A stretch of 64,000 bases of DNA, taken from contig VXCM01001371.1 in NCBI GenBank assembly GCA_014773175.1, positions 1-64,000 on the forward strand. Direction: 5' to 3'. Position numbers and translations under genes: made by a program. Positions 49,140-61,300 of the stretch are shown here, one piece after another. This DNA comes from Lucifuga dentata. Its lineage: Eukaryota > Chordata > Actinopteri > Ophidiiformes > Bythitidae. A model generated the notes under the pieces. It ran no database searches and had not been told where the DNA came from. It was given only the letters and a program-made list of their open reading frames with translations. Position 1 is the stretch's first letter. Every line of letters starts with the position of its first letter.

Positions 49140-49514
49140 AGAGAAAATACAGGCCACAGAGCAGAGAGCAAGGGTTTAAAGATTTTGGAGGGATTTCATC
49201 TGTCTATTGTTCTGCCAGCAGACCATAACAGCCAGGGACTGTCAAGGATGGAGGTATCGGAGGTATGGAATACAAAGCAACTGCAGAGAGAAAGACAGAC
49301 AGTCAACTGAGAGTTAAAGACTTTGGAGAGGTGTCAAGTATTTCTATTGTCATTTTGAGTAAGCCATAGCAGGGCCAAATTGAAGCCAGGAAAAACACAC
49401 TGGCCAAATATGGAAGCTAATGCTCCGGTGACAATCCTGTGTACAGCATGGACACAAAGAGGGGAAAGATGGTGTGACAGAGGGGAGAGATGGGACTTCA
49501 TAGTCATTTGTTAT

Positions 49515-49547
<33 letters not shown>

Positions 49548-52500
49548 TTTAAGTAAAGAAGAACTCTGTCGTAATCCATATATTAGAAAAGTGTTTTTGT
49601 CCTAAATTGGACCTGTAATGTACTGAGAAAGCCCAGGTGGTGTTTTCTTTTATAAACTCAGGCTTATGTAACTCTTACCAAAGGGTTTCTGTGGCTTATC
49701 TGAGGTTCCTGAGTCTTTGTGAAAAACATCATATTGGTTTAGCTGTACTTTATTGATAAATAGTAGGCATGATTTCAGTTGCTCTTATGTCTTAGGTGTT
49801 GCAATGGTTTAGTAGTTTTGGTTAATGCCAAACGTTGCTTATGTTACAGTGTTCGGTGACTAATATAACTATATTTGTTTGTTACAAGAATTACTCAAAA
49901 ATCTGTTAGCCGATTTTGATGAAACTTGGTGGAAGGTTGAGGTATGGCCCCTGGAAGAACCCTTATTATTTTTATGCTGAGTTGGATCAAGGAATTTAAA
50001 AAAAAGTCCTATCATAGTGAACTAGGGTATATATTGTCAGTTTGTTCAAAAGGCATATTCATCCCATGATGCACTATGTGTTGTTGCACACTCTTATACC
50101 ATACCCCGGCATTCATATTAATAATCTGCAGTATAATTGACTTAGCATCTTTCTTGCTTGTGTTTATGCATGTAGTAACTGGTGCAAAGTGTGAGACATT
50201 CCCCTCTATATATTATTCAAAAGACATCTATTAAAATTATTAATATCTAATTTATGAATAGCAAACACAGCACATGAAGCAGGCCTCTCTGTGTAAACCT
50301 GTTCCTCTCCTCTGACAGGAGAAAGTCTGCCCCGTTTTGACATTTTTAATAATTCTTCTCATGTCCTTGCTTACATGTCCTTTGACGTCTCAAAAGTCAC
50401 TGGGGCTCAGCAAAAGTGTTCAGCCATAAAGAGGAAGGTCAACACTCTCCCTCCCCAGCCATCCTTGGCTCAGGACACACACACATACACAAACCCTCTG
50501 CTCCCCTTTCACGGTCAGAAATGACAGCGTGAATCCCTCTGGGATTCCTTATGAAAAATGCATATGTCTTTTTTGCTTTCTGACTGAATAAGTTCACTCA
50601 CAGACAGAATCTTTCATTCCACAACTCCCTGCTCTCAGACTCATCCTTTCCTTCTTTCCTTTCCTAACCCAATCCTTTTCTGCTTGAAGCACTCCTAGAA
50701 TCTCTGCAGTATGTACACCCTCTCTCCCCCCTCTCTTCTGCTGCCCATGCTGCCATAATGAAATCTTCTTAAACAGCCTGTCATACTGGGAAGGTTTCCT
50801 GCTGTTCTTCCTGCCCTTTTCCCTTGTCAGGGACAGGATGTATGTCCCAGATTGGAGATGCAGCAGAGAGAGAGAAGGAGTGGCTACTGGCTGACATGGA
50901 GAGCTGCCCACTCTGGCAGTGTTTGTTTCTTTGTGCCACCTGCTCCGCTGTCCTGCTCCCATACCTGGCCCTGGATGACAAACCTGTCATTATCGAAAGA
51001 TCAGCACCTGATGTGTTTGTATTTGACTGTGTGTGTGTGTGTGTGTGCGCGCTTGTGTGAGTGTGTGCGCATTGAGCCCCTCTTAACATCATGGACAGAG
51101 GAGATCATGGATGGCCATTGTCCCATAAGAGCTTGGATGTGTTACAAGGAGGCAAAAGTAAGGGAGGAGTGCAGGCGTTGGTGATATTTGTTTGCAAAGT
51201 GCCTTTCTCACATTGCTCGCCTCTGTCCTGGACAAGCAGGTTTGGAGAGGGAGATAATGTGAGTGGGCTCTAAAGAGAAAGGTTATCTACTGTTCTCTGT
51301 CAGCTGATAGCAAAGGACAGGACACTTCAATCCCATAAACCCCAGAGGTTGCTACTTATGATGCTCTTCAGTTAGCCCAGGGTCATCAGAGTTGGTGAGA
51401 GGCCAACACAGGCATGATCACACAGTCGTATACAGATCATCAAACACATGCATAGACTGGCAGAGGGATAGACAAACAGACACATGCACACACACCCTCC
51501 CCTAGAAATAAACAAGGGACATCAATTGGAACACACAGCAGAATGTTTTCCCGGCTGTGAGGCCATAAACAAAAGCGCAGCTGTATTCTGATGTTGTTGG
51601 ACTCTATTGACCTGGACAGTGTAACCGGCCATTCAGGTTAATGTATCAGAGCCATGATGTACTGCCTGACAGCACCACAATTTCAGCTGCCACAAGATTG
51701 GATCGTATAGATGAGAGATTGTTCTGGAATTGTTAGAAATAGGTATACACACTTACTCATCCTCTGCCAGTTACGCTGATGTAACCCTTCACATACACAT
51801 ACACGAACAGATATAACATACCATACATCTGTCCAAGCCATTGCGGTCAATGGCAATTTATCATGTCGCTTTCTAGCTGTCAGGTCTTTGCCGTGTGAAG
51901 TGATTCTCTTTACCAAGCTGTCTGTCCGCGAGATGAGATCAATGGTTCTATAGCTGCAGTAATCTTGCCAGAGGAATGAACGGCATCTAGTCCTCTTTCT
52001 AAAGAAAATAAACCTAGCCAATCTTTAATGAAGAGGGTTTTTCATCAATATGGTGTGCTCTGATGAATTATGTCTCTGTATATTAACTGATACACATAAT
52101 CAATGCCTATAGTGTTGGAGAGAAAGAGAAAGTTTATTTCCTGTGACACCCCCGCCCTTTTTTTTTTTTTTTTNTTTTTTTTTTTTTTTCTTTTTTGCTG
52201 TTAACTTATAATTATCAAAGACAAGATTTGACCTATTTTTTTCCTGTTCTTATTATGCTGGGTATATTTCTTTTAGAATTTCTGTTTGGTCATTCTTATT
52301 TCATCCCCTATTTTCTTTTCCCCCTCTGTCCAGCTTTCACCTTTTCTCTCATGTGTGTATTATAAAGCTTTAAATACTTCATTATCTTTAGTAGGTTGTT
52401 ACAGTGTTGGGGAATAGCTTTGAATGGTCTAGTGATTTCTGTTTAGGTGGATTGGACTTGGTCCTCGTCTTGCACGTTTTGTTCAGCAGGCAGCATGGCT

Positions 52501-53471
52501 TTTGCAGCAGATACACAGTATGGGTTTTGCATTAATATTGACTATAAATATATTAATAACTAATACAGCACGATTCACCAGCTTTGGTTGCAGTTTCATC
52601 CCAAAATGGAGATGAATCTCTCTAACTCTGCTCAAATGCTCCCATTTGACTTGTAGAAATCTGCCACTCATGTCCATACAAATTTATACACAGAGTCATT
52701 GGAAAACTGGACATTTTGCCATCTGTCTGCTGATTTTCATTTCAAGCAATGTCAGCCTGAAGCAGTCATGCATTGACAGAACATCAGAACAGATAGGAAA
52801 AGAGAAAAAAAAAATCAGGTGGGTATCAGGTGGGAGGCAGGGAACAGTTGTATTAGCAAACTAAGAGAACCAGTCCACATGGTGCTTTGACACACACCTT
52901 TACATATTCTCATTCTCAAAAGCAGTCAAAACCTGCCCTAACTTTCCTGCTGTCTCTTCTAATCTACTGTGCCATTCTGTATCACTGGTGCAGGGAATTA
53001 GCTCTTTGTTACTGCTGTTTACCACGTTCATTTTCTGGTCTAATCCTCATGAACCTGGTTATTGACCAGCTACAGCAAGGCCGTCCATCTACACCTCCGC
53101 TGTATGTCTGAATAGATGTGTAGGTGGTGTTGGAGAGGATGGAGAGGATGTGTTTCTGTAGTTGTCTCTGCAATCGCATGTGTGTATCTGTCTTATTTTG
53201 CAGATGCTTAGTTTTTGTTTTATTTTTTTGTCTGAGTCTTGAACTGTATGTCATTATTTATCTCATCAATTTTGTCTGTGCATGTGAGTCTGTATCTCTT
53301 TTGGGTGTGTATTCCTGTGTGTGTGTGTGTTTGTCCTGTGCCCATGGCCATGTCCTTAGCCACATAATTCAACTGTCACTGAAGACACAGCTTCGGGCTC
53401 TCAGCATTGTCTGCTCTAAGTACTTCAGACAGCCTGCTTGTGCCTGGCCTCTGCTGAGCCACCCTGGGGCT

Positions 53472-53521
<50 letters not shown>

Positions 53522-56500
53522 TTTACATCATCTCCTGCAAAGTTAAGCCATTCTTAACCATATATGAAATGAAACAAGGCATATCTTTAAATTTTATGAA
53601 AATAATTTTGATACAACAACCTTTTGGACATGCAAATGAATTTGGTGACAAAATTGCAAAAACAGAAAATGGGTCAAACCACATTGCTTCAAATTCATAT
53701 TGCTTTGCCTGATCATGATCAAACATGCAGACAACGTCAGGATCCCAGTATGCAAAGTTTTTAACAATCCCTCTTTTGGTGCCACCGTTAATTCATATGT
53801 GGATAGTTGTCAGTTCATAATTTGCATTTTGTTTTTCAACTGAGTTCTGTTCTTTAATAACAGAGTGTGGTTAATTTCAGCTCGTAAAAATTAATTCCAG
53901 TTTGAGACTTTTTGCCCCTTTTGAGCAGCAGTTGATCCAATTTTCTCCATATGTTAAAATGAAAAAGGCAATCCAAAGTGTCTTTGGCATGCCTTTATTA
54001 AGCCTATTTGAGAGGATTGTCATATCTCAAAGTTTAACCATGACATGATGTTTACTTCAGGTAGATGATGTTGATTTAATTGAAGTTTTTGTTTATTGTT
54101 TTACAAATGCTAGGAGTGACAGGTATTGGGGCATATCTCTACTGTTAGGATTAAAAATCCTGATGGCCCAGTGGTCTAAGAAATATTCTGTGTAACTGTA
54201 ACATGCTGCTTGAAGTCTGGTTGGGACTCTCAATGCTTTATTTCTCTTCTAATGTTTTTTGTCTCTTTATATTGTCAAAGCTGCATTATTCTCTGCTTGA
54301 TGTGCTTTTGCATGGCCTTGAAATTGTTAGATGTTAAATATTAAATTAAGTTATACTTATTTGTTTTTGACTTTGCGGTGCAAAGATAGTAGAGTTCCAC
54401 CTTGTCTATAATGTCAGTTTAGATCAATGAGATGCTCTCTTTTTTTTTTTTTTTTTNTTTTTTTTTTTTTTTTTAGCTTTTGTACCCTCTCCTTTTCCTC
54501 TGTAGTGCGTGTAAAGAGGTCAGTGCATCTGCAGAGATGTCCAACAGCACCCTAAATGCACTGAAGCACTTAAACAAAAGGCTTCCCAGGAATGTGAAAT
54601 ATACAGGCTTGTGCATTTCAAAACATCCTATATAGTCACTCCATTAAACGACTATTAACTCATTTCCACATAATCAAATATTGTCATTGTGTATGGTAAA
54701 CCAACCAGTTCAGATGGCTGAATTTTGGATAAAAAATCTCTCTCTCTCTCTCACACACATACACGCACGCACACACATGTACAAACTCACAGGACTGACG
54801 AAAGTGATGACATGTTGACTTTGAGGGAGGATGCAGGTGTTCAAATATTTTTGTCTGTCCTTTCTGAAAGTGGTTACAGAAACACACATACATACACAAA
54901 TATACTACATGCACATCCACATGTACCTGTTTGATAGATAAATGAATTCAGAATATATCAGGTCAATGAAGGGTAATGTTTCTCATTACAGAGAAGATGT
55001 ATGGGAAGACCTCCGCACTTCCATACAGAAACCTTTTAGGTTCCCTCAGGCAACAAAAAATGGAATAAAGAAATGGCTATGAAAAGGGAGAGTGCAAAGG
55101 CAATGACAAAATAAATTTGTAGACCTTGAAAGAAGTATTGGCTTCACATTTGTATACATTGATCTCATATCTCTGGCACATCAGTTTGATTTAAATACAA
55201 GAAAAACCTACAAAATCCTCTCTAAATGCTCTCTACATGTCTGCCAGATGCCCCATGAGTACTGTATGACCTTGGCTTTCAACTCAGAGAGCTGGATGTT
55301 CAGCTTTTCTCCCTTTCTTTATTCTGTGTTTATAACATCTAAAGATGTTTGGACTGCTGATGTTTCTCACTCAGGGAGTTCATCTTGCTGGATACTTCAG
55401 CTGCATCCTAAATAAGCTCCGCAACCACCACTGCCTTCATCATCGCAGGGATGACTAACCCAACTTTCTCTCTCTCTCNTCTCTCTCTCTCTCTCCCTCC
55501 CTCCCCCTCTCCCTCCTGCTTTAGGTCTGAAGACTTACCTGATCTCTGGCAGGAAGGTGGAGCTGAATTCTATGTGTAGCTGCTCCCAGTTAGGGTTGGC
55601 TGGGCCAGATCATGTGGATCCTCAGTGCCCGACACCCAGAGTGCAGAGCCCTGATGGAGGCTCTTCAGCCTGTACTCTGCCTCCAGACAGAGCTAAGGTG
55701 ATGTGCACTAACTCTGAGAAAATGGCATGAAACATCAGCAGAAAGTCAGGAAGCATTGTCACTGGCTTTACTCCCACAAAAAAAAAAAAAAAATTCCATT
55801 TGTTTCATTTAACTACATGATTTTAATCTTGACTGGCCATGGTTAGATCATCTTTGTGCTCTTTATGTCCTGTGCTTCTATGTTCCGTTTGTATGGCACC
55901 TCAGTTCTTTATAAAAAATCATTATTACAATTTAAAGCAGCAATATAAATTCAATCAGGCAATAAAAATGCTACTGCCACTCACTAGTCATTTACATAAG
56001 AACAGACACTTATTGTTTATCAACCCAGAACACTGAAGGGGAAATTTCTCACTTGGTTTCACAGGGTCCCCCTGGGTCACACTGGACTCCCCCAAACCCT
56101 TCAACACATTAAGCCATATAATTACCTTAAAACCCTGCACCAGTCTACCTTATATTCATCCAAATTAATCCTCCTTCCTCTTTATACGTGTAGGCCCCTT
56201 CCAGATCTTAAATTTTTACTAGTGCGCAATGTGCCAGTCCAGGTTGAAGGGGTTAAATGGAAAAAGTGGAATAAGAAAGAATAGGATAGAGGATGATAGG
56301 AAGCAGGTGAATCAGTCGGGGTCCTTGGTATGGTAATGATAACTCAAGCAGGTAGACGGAATGCTCTTTGCAAGTCTTTCTGCTTATGACTAATCAGTCC
56401 TTTGCTTTTTATCTTCTTTCTTGACACACACACATCACCACACAGAAGCACATGGTTCACACTCAGATCATCAAAAAAGGTGTGATGATGACATTTGAAT

Positions 56501-56614
56501 GTGTGAAAGGCTTGCAGTTGTGGTGACAAACTGATATCTGAGCTTACCGTATAGGTAAGGTGCATTAGGTATGTAGGGAGTCTTCTCTACATATGCAGAC
56601 ACACATACAACTCT

Positions 56615-56672
<58 letters not shown>

Positions 56673-57733
56673 ACGCACCATGTCTTTATTCCTGCTGTGA
56701 AGCATCCATAGTTTGTCTTATAGTGATGAGTTTGTCCCCAGCACTCTTGATCTCCATCTGTTCATATGTTGTCATTGCTCATCTGTTCTCCTTGATCTGT
56801 ATCTCTCAATTTATTAATTCTCTTTCTTTCTTCTTGCCACCATATGCTGCATCTCTCTTCATACTACTCCCCACCCTCCAAAATTTCTACCTCCCTGCAG
56901 TCTCCCTGTCTTTCCTGCAGTGTGGTCATGGTACCAGAGGAGGATCAGGCTCTGGAGGAAGGAGCAATGCAAAATGGATGCCATGATGACCACAATAGCA
57001 GCAAGGTTAGCCTGTTCTAACTTAGCCAAATGGATAAGACACTGATAAGACAATGAAATGCTGGGATACTGTGAACTAAAGGTACTCATTACATCTACTG
57101 AGCCCCAGAAGAATGTTTCATATTAACTAACTGCAAATTGAGGATGAGTTTTTGGGTTTCTTTCTCTCTGACTCTATTCACCCCAGGACCCTTCAAATCT
57201 GAAGTGTTCCCCAGGGGGTTCCACAGGGCGAAGCCCCAAGGCTCTGAATGGCCTGCTCAGTCCTCAGCTAGAAGCCTTGAAAAACAGTCAGACCTCACTG
57301 TGTGAGATGCTGCAGGAGAAGGAGAAGAAGACCTGGGGTGGAGGGGCATTGAGCATGGACCACTCAGCGCTCATTCCTCTACGTTCCAAGAACTTCCGGG
57401 AGAGGAGCGATGCTCACTTTGTGGATGTTATCAAAGAGGATAGGTGAGCCTCATAATGACCTAAGGATCAATATAATAAATCTCTGAGAACATGTAAACA
57501 CAATATACATTACATCAGGTGATAAAACCCAGTTGAGACACAGTTGAGACAGTTTTAAGCTCTCTCCTTGTTGAATTTAAAATTGTAATGGACCATAATT
57601 TCTGCATTGACCATCCTCTGTGCCTGCAATAGCCTGATGAAGGACTATTTCTACAAACCTCCCATAAACAAGCTGAGCCTCACCTTTCTGGAAAGAAGCC
57701 TGGAGTCTGATTACCGGATAAGCTACCAGGAGG

Positions 57734-57782
<49 letters not shown>

Positions 57783-58251
57783 TTATGTTTGTGTGCAACA
57801 TAGCAATACTTGTATGCCCATCTGTTGATTGTGTGCATGCATACATATGTGTCTGTGTTTTTAAATAGTCTTTTTAAATTGTCTTCTAAAATGTCTGTAT
57901 ACTGTGAGGTTGGCATAGACATAGTTGTCTTTTCTTTGACTGTGATCCAACCTTTGTCTTGCCCAGGAAGTCTGTAAGCACTCTGCTATGATCATAGAAT
58001 TCAAGACTGCGGCAAGGAGAAATAACTGCAGGGCATCAGAAGCAGATTTCTATTAGCTTATAATGCCCTCTGCTGGTGAAACTCAGAAGTGCGCTAAATG
58101 TCACAACCAACTGCATGTTTAAGTCTTACTGCCAAGTCAATAATATGGGAATTGGAGTTAATTAGTCATTTATTTATTTATTATTTGATGGTTTGCCAGT
58201 TGACCATGATAATAAATTCTTGCTTACTCACAGACTACTCTCTTTTTCCTC

Positions 58252-58301
<50 letters not shown>

Positions 58302-61300
58302 TCCCTCCCTCTGCCAGGTGGAAGCCCAAGCATCAGTTCAGACTTTAGCCAGCCCAATATTCAGTTCTTTCCTGGACATGTTGCTGTGCTGCTCAGTGTT
58401 CCTGGCTCTCTCTCTGGCCTGTTTCCTTCGACCACTTCTCACCCAGAAGAGTCTGTCCACATCAGCACTTGTCCTGACTGCTGCTGCGGCTCTGTTGGAA
58501 GCCCTGGCTCTGCTATTTGCCATACGGTGAGATTCAGAAAGGAATGGAGGAATCAGAAACGTGGTTTACATGCAGGCTGTAATTCGCTTTACCTGCCTGA
58601 TGTTATTGGAAAATTGCATTTTCAAAAATGTGTTTGTGGAATAAAATCATGCTGTGACATTAATTTTACATTAAAATTACTTGGGTTTGCTGTTCATAGG
58701 TACACTGTAAAATGTGACAAGTTGATCTTACTTAAAAAAATGTAGGAAACTGCTTGCCTTGAAAAAAGTAAGTAAATATAACTATTAGTCTTAAGTTATG
58801 TTTACTTTATGTCTACTTGAACTTAAGTATATTTACTTGCGTTATATTTACTTACCCTTTTCAAGGCAATCGGTTTCCTAGATTTTTTTTTTAAGTAAAA
58901 TCAACTTGTCACATTTTACAGTGTATGTACTTTCTACTCTTAACACGTTTGCTAAATTCTAATGATTAAAAAGAGTGGGCCTACGCTTAATACAACTTAG
59001 TTTATTCAAATGAATAGGAGGTCTTGTTTGTTATCCCTTGGTTAGTGCCCATATACTGAGAAGCTTGTATTGATTAGTGAATATTTTATGGAGAATTTAT
59101 GGAGGGTGGTTTGGGGTTCAACCATATATTTTTATTTTCTCCTGAAGGATGGCTTTCTATCTGGACAGTGTGCTGCATTGCACTCGTGTCCTGATGAGAG
59201 CCATCTCAGGCTGGATACCTCGTCACTGCATAGGAGCCATCCTGGTGTCCCTGCCCACTGTGGCTGTCTTCGCTCATGTCACCTGTGATATGCATCTCTC
59301 CATCCAGGTAAATTACAGGGAACTTAATATTTTTCCTGAATCTGGGAATGAATATGTACAGTATATTAATATGTAATACGTAATGTGTACATAATGTAGT
59401 TATTTTATACAATTATTAATTTAATACTTTCCCACTGTGACCTGTGGACTCTTTTGACTAATGCATTTTCTGTTGTCCCAGTTCACCATGTTCATCTGCT
59501 GCGCTGTCATCATAGCCATCATTCAGTACTGTAATTTCTGCCAGCTCAGCTACTGGATGCGCTCAACTCTAGCTACTTTGGTTGGACTGGCACTTCTTGC
59601 CTTACTCTTTAGCTCCCCCTGCAGGTATGACATGTTTGTATTCTGAAGGGAAATGACAGCTTGTTATCTTTGTTGGCCAAAGATACATGTATGTGGTATA
59701 AAATTTGCATTGAACAAAGTCTAAAAATAATAATATGTCATACTTTATTTTTATATGTATCAGATTAATTCATTATTGCCTTTTTTTTCTCCAGTGTTGC
59801 TAACAGTCTGTTTTTCTGGTGAGTAGAGTGATTATATTTCGCATTATTAGTGGCATCATTTCTAGCTGCTCACAGTGATGACACAATAACAGAATGATGC
59901 AGAAGGCTTTTTCATATTTGTGCTCTGTTAAGATGCAGGCACGAATCACTAAATAATGGGTTTATTTCCATTCTATCGTCACTCACTGGTAGTCATTTGT
60001 GTGTATTACCTTCATGATGCACAGCTGAAGTTCTGGTGAGGTGACATGGGCTTCTGCATCTGTTCTCTCTTTCTGTCTTTCTGTCCTTTCTTAACAGGTC
60101 AGATGACCAGAACAACAATGGCAACAGCACAAACAATGTGACTGAAACCCCACCAGTCCTAGACCCACTAGCCCACCCACAGGACCTTCTGGGACCTGAG
60201 GCCTGTGTGGCCTTTTTCCTGCTCCTCCTCTTAGTCTGGTTCCTTAACCGTGAATTTGAGGTCAGTTACCGCCTACACTACCATGGCAATGTGGAGGCTG
60301 ATCAGCATCGCATCAAGATCCAGAACATGAGGGACCAGGCTGACTGGCTGCTCCGCAACATCATCCCCATCCATGTAGCCGAGCAACTGAAAGTCACCCA
60401 GAGCTATTCCAAGAACCATGATAATGTGGGCGTAATATTTGCTAGTATTGTTAACTTCAGTGAGTTTTATGAAGAAAGCTATGAGGGAGGCAAGGAGTGC
60501 TATCGTGTCCTCAATGAGCTAATTGGAGACTTTGATGAACTATTACGGAAGCCTGCCTTTACAAATATGGAAAAGATCAAGACCATCGGTGCCACATACA
60601 TGGCAGCAGCAGGGCTCAATGTACAGCAGTGTGCAGATGCAGCCCATCCTCACGCTCACCTTCGTGCTCTTTTTGAATTTGCCTTGGAAATGATGCGTGT
60701 GGTAGATGACTTTAATAAGAACATGCTGGGCTTTGGCTTCAAGCTTCGCATTGGATTCAACCATGGACCTCTAACAGCAGGGGTGATTGGCACCACTAAG
60801 CTGCTTTATGACATCTGGGGCGATACAGTCAACATTGCCAGTCGTATGGATACCACAGGTGTCGAGTGTCGTGTTCAAGTCAGTGAGGAGAGCTATTGTG
60901 TGCTCAGTGGCATGGAATATGAGTTTGATTACCGTGGCACAGTAAATGTCAAAGGTAAAGGTCAGATGAAGACCTTTCTTTACCCTAAGAGCAGTGACAG
61001 TGGCCCTGTGCCTCAGTACCAACTCTCAGTTTCACCAGAGATCCGGGTGCAGGTGGATGGTAGCATTGGACGCTCGCCCACTGATGAAATTGCAAGCATG
61101 GTGCCCGCAAGCAGTGTGACTGCAACCACTACTAATACTGTGACGCCCAGCACTGGCACTGGTCCTGCAAACACAGGGTTTGGCCATGAGAAAGAGGCAG
61201 CACAGAGTGGAGAGGCAGAGAAATGTCCCTCTACTTCTCATGTTAGGCAGTCTTTGTCTCATAGTGGCCTGACATCTGTACCTGTTACCAACCCAGAAGG

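Larger units (their letters stand above)
38060..55524 (+). other. adcy9: adcy9 intron 1 (17.5 kb)
   Basis: This is the largest intron of the window. No coding exon is supported. It contains eight N joins (40180 to 55479), related dispersed repeats near 46905 and 49865, a palindromic repeat near 47245-47375, (GA)n at 49097-49139 and 49519-49547, a GT run near 51030-51050, and (AC)n at 53473-53519. ATG-containing open frames here are short and show no protein family that I recognise. Confidence 0.7.
57736..58317 (+). other. adcy9: adcy9 intron 5
   Basis: This is a 582-bp intron bounded by a GT microsatellite at its donor and a CT microsatellite (58254-58297) at its acceptor. No other feature was found. 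Confidence 0.9.

Noticed and set aside
50594..51184. Cluster of open frames on both strands in adcy9 intron 1
   Set aside because: Frames overlap on both strands and end in GT repeats (CVCVCV). No protein family is recognisable.
58098..58745. Plus-strand open frame of 215 codons over adcy9 exon 6
   Set aside because: It runs through the CT microsatellite in a different frame from the true exon. The SLSLSL stretch is only the repeat.
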